Positions 1 through 6,772 of a stretch of DNA of 19,213 bases are shown piece after piece. Location: NCBI GenBank assembly GCA_005883115.1, contig VAZQ01000342.1, positions 1 to 19,213 on the forward strand, written 5' to 3'. Each line of letters begins with the position of its first letter. Position 1 is the first letter of the stretch. The position numbers and the translations under genes were made by a program. The notes beneath the pieces are model-generated. The model worked only from the letters and a program-made list of their open reading frames with translations, was not told the DNA's origin and made no database searches. Source of the DNA: Alphaproteobacteria bacterium (GTDB lineage: Bacteria > Pseudomonadota > Alphaproteobacteria > Rhizobiales > Xanthobacteraceae).

Positions 1-189
1 CATCCAGCGAATGAGGGGCATCGCAAGGAGCACCCAGGCAAGTCCGGCCACGACGTAATAAATCACCTCGATGGTGCCGCTTGCTTTGACCACCGCCGAC
101 TGGGCGAGCGCCATCGCAAGCAGCGCCCACGTGATCACCAGCACGATCAGCATGATCGCGCCGAGGAGCTTGCGCAAACGCATTGGCAT
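1..189 (-). CDS. DUF2842 family small membrane protein, partial
   Basis: This open frame on the minus strand runs off the left edge of the window, so its C-terminus is missing. The 63 visible codons begin MPMRLRKLLG and contain two hydrophobic stretches, roughly residues 9-30 and 40-58, separated by a short polar segment. That basic start with two membrane helices, and its place next to heme A synthase, fits the DUF2842 proteins of Hyphomicrobiales, whose function is not known. The start could be either ATG at 189 or ATG at 183, two codons apart. It diverges from ctaA, with 75 bases between the two starts. The family assignment rests on recalled resemblance and neighbourhood; the existence of a short two-helix membrane protein is seen directly. 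Confidence 0.72.
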   Translation of the reverse strand, partial: MPMRLRKLLGAIMLIVLVITWALLAMALAQSAVVKASGTIEVIYYVVAGLAWVLLAMPLIRWM

Positions 190-201
190 AGTTTCGCTCA
201 A

Positions 202-228
202 TTGCGGGAGCGGGCGCACGACTATATG
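202..228 (+). promoter_or_regulatory. Weak candidate promoter for ctaA
   Basis: TTGCGG at 202-207 and TATATG at 223-228 resemble the -35 and -10 boxes, but the 15-base spacer is short. A transcript starting near 235 would exclude the upstream ATGs at 202 and 226 and leave the ATG at 265 as the first usable start, which agrees with the protein comparison. Inference from motif only. Confidence 0.3.
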
Positions 229-264
229 GTCCGCACCGCCGCCGCCGGCAACCTAGTACATTGC

Positions 265-1365
265 ATGACCAGCGTCGCTTCATCCTTCGAGATCCGCCGC
301 CGCGCCATCAGGCTGTGGCTGCTCGCGATTGCGACCCTGATTTTCGTAACTGTGAGCGTCGGTGGAGCGACCCGGCTCACCGAATCCGGCCTCTCGATCG
401 TCGAATGGAAGCCCGTGACCGGCGTTATTCCCCCGTTCGATGCAGCCGCGTGGCAGACCGAATTCGACAAGTACAAGGCCATCACGCAGTACCGCGAGCG
501 CCATCCGGGAATGAGCCTCGATGAGTTCAAAACCATCTACTGGTGGGAATGGACGCATCGGCTCTTGGCACGCCTGATCGGAGGCGTGTTTCTCGTTCCT
601 TTTCTCTGGTTTCTCTGGCGCGGCTGGATCGACCCGCCGCTCCGCACACGGTTATGGACGATTTTTGCGCTAGGCGCGGCGCTTGGCGTCGTCGGCTGGT
701 TGATGGTGGCCTCAGGCCTCTCCGAGCGGATCAGGGTCTCCCAGTATTGGCTGGCGTTCCATCTGACGCTCGCCTGCTTGATCTTCGCCGCCATTGTGTG
801 GACGGCAGAGGCCGTGGCCCCGCGCGCAGCCATCGTCGTGCCGAGGCGGATTCGGGTCGGCGCCTTGGTTGTGCTTGTGCTGATACTGGTTCAAATCTAT
901 CTCGGCGCCCTGGTGTCCGGGACTCGCGCCGGGCTCATCTACAATACCTGGCCACTGATCGATGGGGCGCTGGTGCCCGAGCCGGCACGTCTGTTCTTCG
1001 ATGTGCCGCTCTGGCGCAATTTCTTCGAGAATACGCTCACGGTGCAGTTCGACCATCGTATGGTGGCCTATGCGCTGGAATTTTTCGTTCTGCTGCATGC
1101 TGTGGATGTCGTGCGCACCGTGCGGGGAGGGGCGGCGCTCACCGGGGCGCTCGCGCTGGCATCGGGGGTGACGCTTCAGGTGACGCTCGGGATCGCGACC
1201 CTGGTCCATCAGGCGCCGCTTGCGCTCGCGCTGCCGCATCAGGCGCTAGCCCTAGCCGTGCTGGCCATCGCAGCCGTGCATGCCAGGCGCCTCGCGCGTG
1301 AGCACACCGAAGTCGGTGCGGCCGCGCGTGATGCAGGAACGCCTCGCTGGGGACGGGCGACGTGA
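265..1365 (+). CDS. ctaA: Heme A synthase, COX15/CtaA type 2
   Basis: Inner-membrane enzyme that oxidises the C8 methyl of heme O to a formyl group, giving heme A for aa3-type cytochrome c oxidase. The 366-residue product has eight hydrophobic segments, and the expected histidines are visible: His98 in WEWTHR, His166 in AFHLTLA, His264 in FDHRMVAY and His325 in LPHQALAL. TRLTESGLSIVEWKPVTG near residues 37-53 is typical of the alphaproteobacterial and mitochondrial form, and the cysteine pairs of the Bacillus type are absent. The frame stays open back to 202, but homologues start close to the first membrane helix, so the ATG at 265 is preferred. The stop overlaps the GTG start of the next gene in GTGA, suggesting coupled translation, although that gene has no obvious link to heme synthesis. 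Confidence 0.95.
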   Translation: MTSVASSFEIRRRAIRLWLLAIATLIFVTVSVGGATRLTESGLSIVEWKPVTGVIPPFDAAAWQTEFDKYKAITQYRERHPGMSLDEFKTIYWWEWTHRLLARLIGGVFLVPFLWFLWRGWIDPPLRTRLWTIFALGAALGVVGWLMVASGLSERIRVSQYWLAFHLTLACLIFAAIVWTAEAVAPRAAIVVPRRIRVGALVVLVLILVQIYLGALVSGTRAGLIYNTWPLIDGALVPEPARLFFDVPLWRNFFENTLTVQFDHRMVAYALEFFVLLHAVDVVRTVRGGAALTGALALASGVTLQVTLGIATLVHQAPLALALPHQALALAVLAIAAVHARRLAREHTEVGAAARDAGTPRWGRAT

Positions 1366-2102
1366 TCGAGCTCAGCGAGCGAGACGGCGTGGCGCTGCTG
1401 CGCCTGGCCGACGGCAAGGCCAACGCCATGAGCCTGGATTTTTGCGAGGCTCTGACGGCGCGCTTTGCCGCGCTGTCTTCCGCGCGAGCTGTGGTCCTGA
1501 CCGGAACCGGAACGATATTTTCCGCAGGCGTCGATCTCGTGCGCCTGCTTGAGGGTGGCGCGCCTTACATCCGCAAATTCCTGCCCACTCTGAGCACAAT
1601 GCTCGTTACGGTCTTCTCCCATCCAGCGCCGGTCATTGCCGCCATCAACGGCCACGCTATTGCCGGCGGGTGTGTGCTCGCGTGCGCTGCCGACAGGCGC
1701 GTAATGGCCGGCAATGGCAGCCGCATCGGAGTGACCGAGCTCCTCGTCGGAGTTCCGTTTCCGCCCGCTGCCATCGAGATCATGCGTTGCGCCACCGCGC
1801 CGCAATTTTTTGCCGAGGCGATCTTTGGCGGCGCGACCTACTCGCCCATCGAAGCAGTTGGCCGCTGCTGGGTCCACGATCTCGTCGAGTCGGAGGCGCT
1901 TCTCGATCGTGCGCTGGACACTGCGAATGCGCTAGCGGCGCTGCCCGCCAAAGCCTTCGCATTGAGCAAACGGCAGACCCGAGAACCGGCATTGGAGCGT
2001 ATGCAAAACCGAGAAGTCGATGCCGCGATCGAGCAGATTTGGACCGCGCCGGAGACGCTCCAGCGCGTTCGCGATTACGTCGCGCGCACGTTGCGCAAAT
2101 GA
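1362..2102 (+). CDS. Crotonase-fold protein (enoyl-CoA hydratase/isomerase family)
   Basis: A 246-residue crotonase-superfamily protein acting on an acyl-CoA thioester, probably in the cytoplasm. The oxyanion-hole segments are clear: FSAGVDL (residues 53-59) and HAIAGGCVLA (98-107). The first catalytic glutamate of rat enoyl-CoA hydratase (Glu144, in GGGCELA) is replaced by Val105, whereas the second (Glu164) is kept as Glu126 in GVTELLVG. A single glutamate with an AGGC motif is the arrangement in mitochondrial delta3-delta2-enoyl-CoA isomerase, so isomerase-like chemistry is a better guess than hydration. The substrate cannot be told. It starts at GTG 1362, overlapping the ctaA stop by four bases, so it is probably cotranscribed. 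It converges on metY with 30 bases between stops and no convincing terminator. Confidence 0.9.
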   Translation: MIELSERDGVALLRLADGKANAMSLDFCEALTARFAALSSARAVVLTGTGTIFSAGVDLVRLLEGGAPYIRKFLPTLSTMLVTVFSHPAPVIAAINGHAIAGGCVLACAADRRVMAGNGSRIGVTELLVGVPFPPAAIEIMRCATAPQFFAEAIFGGATYSPIEAVGRCWVHDLVESEALLDRALDTANALAALPAKAFALSKRQTREPALERMQNREVDAAIEQIWTAPETLQRVRDYVARTLRK

Positions 2103-2132
2103 TGGCGGAGGGTCCCCTCGGCGTTTGCCCTC

Positions 2133-3416
2133 TCAGGCCGCTGCCAATCCCTGCTCGAGATCGGCGATGATGTCGTCCTTGTCCTCGAGCCCGATCGACA
2201 GGCGAACGACGTCGGGCCCGGCGCCGGCTTGGATCTTCTGCGCGTCCGTAAGCTGGCGGTGCGTGGTCGAAGCCGGATGAATAATCAACGAACGCGTGTC
2301 GCCGATATTGGCGAGGTGGGAGAATAGTTTCACGTTTGAGACGAGTCTCACGCCGGCGTCATAGCCGCCCTTGAGTCCGAAGGTGAAGCAGGCCCCGGCG
2401 CCCTTGGGCACGTACTTCTTCGCAAGATTGTGGTAGCGGTCGCCGGGCAAGCCCGGATAGCTCACCCACGCCACCTCGCGCCGTTCCACGAGCCATTGCG
2501 CCACCGCCAAGGCGTTGTCGCAGTGCCGCTGCATGCGCAGCGGCAGCGTCTCGGTGCCGGTGAGGATGAGAAAGGCATTGAACGGCGAGAGCGCCGGTCC
2601 AATGTCCCGCAACGCGAGCACACGACAAGCGATGGCGAAAGCAAAATTGCCGAAGGTCTCGTGCAGCACGATACCGTGATATTCCGGGCGCGGTTCGCAG
2701 AGCATGGGGTAGCGCTTCTCGCGCGACCAGTTGAAGGTACCGCCATCGACGATAAGCCCGCCAATCGAATTGCCGTGGCCGCCCAGAAATTTCGTCAACG
2801 AATGCACCACGATGTCGGCGCCGTAATCGATCGGTTTACAGAGATAGGGCGTCGCCAAAGTGTTGTCGACGATCAGCGGGACGCCCGCGTTCTTGGCGAT
2901 CTTGCCGATCGCCTCGATATCGGTGATCACGCCGCCTGGATTGGCGATCGACTCTATGAAGATCGCCTTGGTTCTCGCGCTTACCGCGCGCTCGAACGTG
3001 CCAATGTCGTCCGGCTCGGCCCACACCACGTTCCAGCCGAAGTTCTTGAATGCGTGGTTGAACTGATTGATCGAGCCGCCATAAAGCTTCTTGGCGGCGA
3101 CGAATTCGTCGCCGGGCTGCATCAGGCAATGCATGGCCACGACCTGGGCGGCGTGGCCTGAGCCGACCGCTAAGCCCGCCGTGCCACCCTCGAGTGCGGC
3201 GACGCGCTCTTCCAGCACTGCGTTGGTGGGATTGCCGATGCGCGTATAGATGTTACCGAAGGTCTGCAGCCCAAACAGCGATGCTGCATGGTCGACGTCC
3301 TCGAACACGAATGATGTGGTTTGATAGATCGGCGTTGCGCGTGCGCCGGTGGTCGGATCGGGCTGCGCCCCAGCGTGGATCGCCAACGTGGCGAAGCCTG
3401 GGAGACGGTCACTCAT
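2133..3416 (-). CDS. metY: O-acetylhomoserine sulfhydrylase (aminocarboxypropyltransferase)
   Basis: PLP enzyme of the Cys/Met metabolism family that joins O-acetylhomoserine and sulfide to give homocysteine, the direct sulfhydrylation route to methionine. The product is 427 residues, normal for MetY and longer than most MetZ or MetB. Visible landmarks are YQTTSFVF (31-38), the phosphate-contact segment YTRIGNPTNAVLEERVAALEGG beginning at residue 57 (two parts), GSGHAA (85-90), the PLP aspartate in VDNTLATP (183-190) and the Schiff-base lysine Lys209 in VVHSLTKFLGG. The frame is open 57 codons further upstream, but that part is low-complexity and Arg/Pro-rich, and homologues begin at MSDRLPGFATLAIHAG, so ATG 3416 is chosen. 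It lies 127 bases after the CoA-binding gene on the same strand. I looked for a SAM-II riboswitch in that gap and did not find its conserved elements. Confidence 0.95.
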   Translation of the reverse strand: MSDRLPGFATLAIHAGAQPDPTTGARATPIYQTTSFVFEDVDHAASLFGLQTFGNIYTRIGNPTNAVLEERVAALEGGTAGLAVGSGHAAQVVAMHCLMQPGDEFVAAKKLYGGSINQFNHAFKNFGWNVVWAEPDDIGTFERAVSARTKAIFIESIANPGGVITDIEAIGKIAKNAGVPLIVDNTLATPYLCKPIDYGADIVVHSLTKFLGGHGNSIGGLIVDGGTFNWSREKRYPMLCEPRPEYHGIVLHETFGNFAFAIACRVLALRDIGPALSPFNAFLILTGTETLPLRMQRHCDNALAVAQWLVERREVAWVSYPGLPGDRYHNLAKKYVPKGAGACFTFGLKGGYDAGVRLVSNVKLFSHLANIGDTRSLIIHPASTTHRQLTDAQKIQAGAGPDVVRLSIGLEDKDDIIADLEQGLAAA

Positions 3417-3543
3417 GGCCGGTCCTCGTCTTGCCGGGACCGGGCGGTCCGCGGATCCTGTTGTTGGTTTATCGAAGCGCTGTGATGCGTCAAGGCTTCG
3501 GCAGCCGGCTCGCGTGGCGAACCACGTGCAACATTCTCGGTGC

Positions 3544-4131
3544 TTACTGTCCGGCGTCGTCGGGCTTCTGCGCGCGGACGGCCGCATCGGTCGCCCCGCC
3601 TGCCACCGTGATGCGGTTGAGCGCCATGCGCTGAATGCCGCGACCGAACAGGCGAGCCTTCTTGGCGGTCAGCGTGCGAGTGTTGACGCCCATCCAGGCG
3701 ATCTCTGAGGACAGGCGCCCGTATTCGATTTTCGGGCAGCGGTTCATCACGACTTTTAGTCCGCTGCCTTCCGCGAGGCTTGCCGCTTTGTCATTGCGGA
3801 TGCCGAGTTGCAACCAGATCACCTGCGGGCGGGGCGAGAGCGCGAGCGCCTCCTCGACGATCGCGATCGCGTGACGCGACGAGCGGAAGATGTCGACCAT
3901 GTCGACCGGCTCCGGGATATCGGCGAGCCGAGCGTAGACCTTGCGCCCCAAGAGCTCCTGACCGGCGAGCCCGGGATTGACCGGGATCATGCCATAGCCG
4001 CGCTCGAGCAGATACTTGAAGGCGAAATAGCTCGGCCGGCTGGTATTGGCGGATACCCCGACCATCGCGATCGTCTTTACGGTATTGAGGATGCCGCGGA
4101 TATACTTGTCGTCGTAACTGTCGTGGTCCAT
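3544..4131 (-). CDS. CoA-binding Rossmann-fold protein (YccU-like)
   Basis: A 195-residue cytoplasmic protein of the small CoA-binding family related to the CoA-binding domain of succinyl-CoA synthetase. The Rossmann nucleotide loop appears as IAMVGVSANTSRPSYFAFKY (residues 21-40), followed by YGMIPVNPG (46-54), PVDMVDIFR (75-83), VIWLQLGIRN, and the family-typical cysteine segment VVMNRCPKIEYGR. The core family is about 140 residues; this protein carries about 50 extra, basic, low-complexity residues at the C-terminus, which I recall also in Hyphomicrobiales homologues. The biochemical role is not established. The ribosome binding site AAAGGTGG lies seven bases before ATG 4131 inside one arm of a long hairpin (see the regulatory entry). 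metY follows on the same strand, so the two may share a transcript. Confidence 0.88.
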   Translation of the reverse strand: MDHDSYDDKYIRGILNTVKTIAMVGVSANTSRPSYFAFKYLLERGYGMIPVNPGLAGQELLGRKVYARLADIPEPVDMVDIFRSSRHAIAIVEEALALSPRPQVIWLQLGIRNDKAASLAEGSGLKVVMNRCPKIEYGRLSSEIAWMGVNTRTLTAKKARLFGRGIQRMALNRITVAGGATDAAVRAQKPDDAGQ

Positions 4132-4134
4132 ACC

Positions 4135-4190
4135 GGCGCCACCTTTGGATCGAACATAGGCGCGCGCACCTTATTGCGAAAGGTGGCGCT
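4135..4190 (-). promoter_or_regulatory. Leader hairpin hiding the ribosome binding site of the CoA-binding gene
   Basis: Read on the minus strand, an arm at 4189-4179 (GCGCCACCTTT) is an exact 11-base inverted complement of an arm at 4146-4136 (AAAGGTGGCGC). The second arm contains the Shine-Dalgarno sequence of the gene starting at 4131. Between them, at 4172-4167, AAGGTG can instead pair with CACCTT of the first arm. The leader can therefore form either a sequestering helix or a competing helix that leaves the ribosome binding site free. The pairings are seen directly; a riboswitch, thermosensor or other control is inference, and no known class was recognised. Confidence 0.5.
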
Positions 4191-4266
4191 TGTGTGCCTA
4201 CCAGCTTTCCGACTGCGCCAGCGCTGCGAGGCGATTATGCGCGCGATCGATTCTTAAGTCGCGGCA

Positions 4267-5097
4267 TCAGCGATCCTCCCACCTCGGCTGGCGCTTTTCG
4301 ACGAATGCTGAAATGCCTTCCCCGGCGTCACGCGCCATCATGTTTTTCACCATGATCTCGCTGGCGTATGCGTATGCGTCCGCGATATTCATGCCGAGTT
4401 GCTGATAAAATGCCTCTTTGCCGAGTTTCACCACCGCGGCCGATTTGGCGCCGATCTTGCGGGCCAGCTCTAAAGCCTCCTCGCGGGCCCTCCCAGCCTT
4501 GACCACGCGGTTGACGAGGCCGATGCGGTAAGCGTCTTCGGCCGAAATCATGTCGCCGGTGAGCAGCATCTCCATGGCCTGTTTGCGCGGCACGTTGCGC
4601 GACAGCGCCACCATCGGGGTCGAGCAGAACAGGCCGATATGCACACCCGGGGTTGCGAACTTAGCGGTTGCGGAGGCGACCGCGAGGTCGCAGGTGGCGA
4701 CAAGCTGGCAGCCGGCTGCAGTGGCGGTTGCCTCAACCGCAGCGACCACTGGCTGTGGCAGCCGCAGCAGGGAGAGCATCACGGCGCTGCAGCGCTCCAT
4801 CAGCTGCCGTGTGTAGCCGCGTCCACCGTCCGCATCGGCGCGGTGCGCCGTGAGCTCCTTGAGGTCATGTCCGGCGGAGAAGGCCGGTCCGTTAGCCGCC
4901 AGTACCACGGCGCGGATGCGCTCATCCCTGGCAACGGTTTCGAGCTCCAGGGACAACTCCGCCAGCATCGCCTCGGACAAGCTGTTGCGCGCCTGTGGGC
5001 GGTTGAGTGTGAGAACTGCAATGCTGCCGATGGTTTCCCGCAGCAGCACCGGTGCAGCGGCCGCAGACCTAGTGGGGGCCGGAGATTGAGCCTTCAT
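4267..5097 (-). CDS. Enoyl-CoA hydratase-related protein, ECHDC3-like
   Basis: A 276-residue crotonase-superfamily protein. FSAGHDLKEL (residues 73-82), ATAAGCQLVATCDLAVAS (125-142) and FATPGVHIGLFCSTPMVALS (from 147) closely match the ECHDC3 branch named after a human mitochondrial protein. Both glutamates of classical enoyl-CoA hydratase are absent: Gln131 and Gly151 occupy those sites. The acyl-CoA pocket and oxyanion hole look intact, but hydration by the standard mechanism is not expected and the real reaction is unknown. Residues 1-15 are an Ala/Pro-rich tail. The ATG at 5097 overlaps the stop of an eight-codon open frame that carries the strong ribosome binding site, so initiation may depend on coupling. 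It diverges from the DUF3175 gene and ends 135 bases before the CoA-binding gene. Confidence 0.9.
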   Translation of the reverse strand: MKAQSPAPTRSAAAAPVLLRETIGSIAVLTLNRPQARNSLSEAMLAELSLELETVARDERIRAVVLAANGPAFSAGHDLKELTAHRADADGGRGYTRQLMERCSAVMLSLLRLPQPVVAAVEATATAAGCQLVATCDLAVASATAKFATPGVHIGLFCSTPMVALSRNVPRKQAMEMLLTGDMISAEDAYRIGLVNRVVKAGRAREEALELARKIGAKSAAVVKLGKEAFYQQLGMNIADAYAYASEIMVKNMMARDAGEGISAFVEKRQPRWEDR

Positions 5098-5120
5098 GGG
5101 TTTCCGCGAGTCTCGGTCAT
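5095..5120 (-). CDS. Possible eight-codon leader ORF before the ECHDC3-like gene
   Basis: An ATG at 5120 sits three bases after GGAGG and opens the frame MTETRGNP, whose TGA stop overlaps the ATG of the downstream crotonase (ATGA). The crotonase has only a weak GGAA directly before its own ATG. The arrangement suggests translational coupling. It could also be chance, since the peptide is very short and carries no run of a regulatory amino acid. Confidence 0.3.
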
Positions 5121-5224
5121 CTCCCTCCTACTTAGCGCGACGCGTACGGCGCGCAAGGTACTGCGGAACGCGACCTCAGCTTGCGCGTTTAGGGTGGAAC
5201 AGCGACTTGCGCCATGGAGGTGCG

Positions 5225-5581
5225 ATGGCAAACACAAGAACCGCGTCGAAAACGAGCGCGACGCGCAAGCGTCGTGGCCGAACGCAAAGCGGCTCGTCCC
5301 GTCGGCGCACGGGCCGACGCTGGTCGCGCCATGTAACGGAGCATAGCGACGCGCTGACCCTCGAGAAGGGCGTCTTCACATCGCGCGATCCCAAACGGAT
5401 CGCCGCATCTTTGAAGCGGTCGGCGGAAAAGAGCAGGCGCCGCAAGGGCAGTCCCTTTCGATCCGCGCTTTCCATGCTCACCTTCTACATCAATCGGGCC
5501 GGCAAGAGCCTGCCTGCCTCGCGCAAGAAAAACCTGATGCGGGCCAAGGACGAGCTACGCAAGCAATTCGGTAAGGCATAA
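5225..5581 (+). CDS. DUF3175 family small basic protein
   Basis: A 118-residue, strongly basic protein. Residues 1-32 are Arg/Lys/Ser/Thr-rich and look disordered. The rest, from RRWSRHVTEHSDALTLEKGV through RDPKRIAASLKRSAEKS and SALSMLTFYINRAGKSLP to AKDELRKQFGK, matches the DUF3175 domain, which has no assigned function. The composition would suit nucleic-acid binding, but that is only a guess. The ATG at 5225 has a strong ribosome binding site (GGAGGT, about five bases before), whereas an in-frame ATG 129 bases upstream has none and would add unrelated sequence. The gene is divergent from the ECHDC3-like crotonase, with about 127 bases between the starts, and precedes the thioesterase by 170 bases. 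Confidence 0.88.
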   Translation: MANTRTASKTSATRKRRGRTQSGSSRRRTGRRWSRHVTEHSDALTLEKGVFTSRDPKRIAASLKRSAEKSRRRKGSPFRSALSMLTFYINRAGKSLPASRKKNLMRAKDELRKQFGKA

Positions 5582-5751
5582 TCGCTCGCCTCTGCTGAGC
5601 AGGCCCGCCGTTGCAGGCTTGACAGCGTGACGCCGCAGGTAACGGGCGGATTTGCTCCACATCTGGTGAGTGGCGCGCGACCCTGTGACACGCATGCGCC
5701 GCGCTTTTTCATGTACCCGCGATCGGCTAGTGCTGTTGCGCCGGAGGGCGC

Positions 5752-6204
5752 ATGCCGGTCGTGATGACGGTCAAGGAGCTCGAGCGCTTTCTTGTCGCCG
5801 AGTTTCCGCAGGTATTTCAGTTTGGCAGCGGGCTCGCGATCGAAGCCGTATGGGAGCGCGGCTGCCGGGTGCGACAGGCATTCCAGGAGCTTTCGGTGCG
5901 GCCGGGCGGAACGATTTCCGGCCCAACCATGATGGCGCTCGCCGACTTCGCCATGTACGTGGCGGTGCTCGCCGCCATCGGCCCGGTCCCGTTGGCGGTG
6001 ACCGTCAATCTCAACATCAATTTTCTGCGCAAGCCGGCGCCGCGCGATCTGGTGGCCGAGGCGCGGCTCCTCAAGCTCGGCAAACGCCTTGCAACGGGTG
6101 AGGTCACCATCTGCTCGGATGGCGAGACGGAGCCGGTCGCACTCGTGACCTCCACCTATTCGATCCCGTCGAAGGGCGGCGGCGATGGTATTATCGAACC
6201 GTAA
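5752..6204 (+). CDS. PaaI-family hotdog-fold acyl-CoA thioesterase
   Basis: A 150-residue single hotdog-domain protein, the usual length of PaaI/YbgC-like thioesterases that hydrolyse acyl-CoA to free acid and CoA, normally as a tetramer. The hotdog helix segment GGTISGPTMMALADFAMYVA (residues 52-71) carries Asp65 at the position of the catalytic acidic residue of the family. It is followed by the beta strands VTVNLNINFLRKP and EARLLKLGKRLATGEV. The usual His-Gly-Gly entry to the helix is changed to Ile-Ser-Gly. ATG 5752 follows GGAGGG at good spacing; ATG 5764 is an in-frame alternative. A TTGACA at 5619-5624 might be a -35 box, but no good -10 follows. The substrate cannot be predicted. Confidence 0.88.
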   Translation: MPVVMTVKELERFLVAEFPQVFQFGSGLAIEAVWERGCRVRQAFQELSVRPGGTISGPTMMALADFAMYVAVLAAIGPVPLAVTVNLNINFLRKPAPRDLVAEARLLKLGKRLATGEVTICSDGETEPVALVTSTYSIPSKGGGDGIIEP

Positions 6205-6246
6205 GTGTAAATACTTGAAGGGACAGGAGAACAAAAATAAGTCGCG

Positions 6247-6275
6247 TTGACCAACCCGCGGTGTGGGTGTATGAG
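6247..6275 (+). promoter_or_regulatory. Candidate housekeeping promoter of rplM-rpsI
   Basis: TTGACC at 6247-6252 and TATGAG at 6270-6275 are separated by exactly 17 bases and lie about 30 bases before the rplM start, in the only gap before the operon. This is a good match to a sigma-70-type promoter by eye. Confidence 0.55.
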
Positions 6276-6305
6276 GCTGCCCGATTGTGAAGGGACTACT
6301 GCGTC

Positions 6306-6770
6306 ATGAAGACCTTTTCGGCCAAACCTGCGGAGATCGAGAAGAAGTGGGTGTTGGTCGACGCAACAGGACTTGTCGTCGGCCGCCTTGCGAGCATTGT
6401 CGCGATGCGCCTGCGCGGCAAACACAAACCGACGTATACGCCGCACGTCGATGGGGGGGACAACGTGATTGTCGTGAACGCGGAAAAGATCCTGCTCACC
6501 GGCAAAAAACGGGAGAACAAAATCTACCGCCACCACACGGGATATATCGGCGGCATCAAGGAGCGCACTGCGCGTTCCATTCTTGAAGGAAAGTTTCCCG
6601 AGCGGATCGTGGAGAAGGCGGTCGAGCGGATGCTGCCACGCGGGCCACTTGGACGCGTGCAACTCGGCAACTTGCGCGTCTATGCCGGTCCTGCGCATCC
6701 GCACGCGGCGCAGAATCCCGAACCGCTCGATGTCGCCGCTATGAACCGCAAAAATACGAGGAGCGCGTGA
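6306..6770 (+). CDS. rplM: 50S ribosomal protein L13 (uL13)
   Basis: A 154-residue large-subunit ribosomal protein that binds 23S rRNA early in assembly. Recognisable segments are MKTFSAKPAEIEKKWVLVDA at the N-terminus, VGRLASIVAMRLRGKHKPTY, the conserved HHTGYIGGIKE (residues 76-86), VERMLPRGPLGR (106-117) and LRVYAGPAHPHAAQ. The length is typical for Alphaproteobacteria, with a short C-terminal tail. AAGGGA about 12 bases before ATG 6306 is a plausible ribosome binding site, and a 17-spaced promoter lies just upstream. The stop is followed almost at once by rpsI, the usual partner, so the two form one operon. Confidence 0.97.
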   Translation: MKTFSAKPAEIEKKWVLVDATGLVVGRLASIVAMRLRGKHKPTYTPHVDGGDNVIVVNAEKILLTGKKRENKIYRHHTGYIGGIKERTARSILEGKFPERIVEKAVERMLPRGPLGRVQLGNLRVYAGPAHPHAAQNPEPLDVAAMNRKNTRSA

Positions 6771-6772
6771 TC

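Noticed and set aside
2103..2132. Bidirectional terminator between the crotonase and metY
   Set aside because: Only a four- to five-base GAGGG/CCCTC stem with almost no loop and no U-run on either strand.
2430..3161. 243-codon open frame antisense to metY
   Set aside because: Lies wholly within metY, has no recognisable domain, and fits GC-driven antisense openness.
3417..3543. SAM-II riboswitch before metY
   Set aside because: SAM-II elements are known before methionine genes in Alphaproteobacteria, so I checked. The gap holds only a small hairpin with a UUCG loop (about 3513-3526) and no conserved pseudoknot segment such as GCTAAA.
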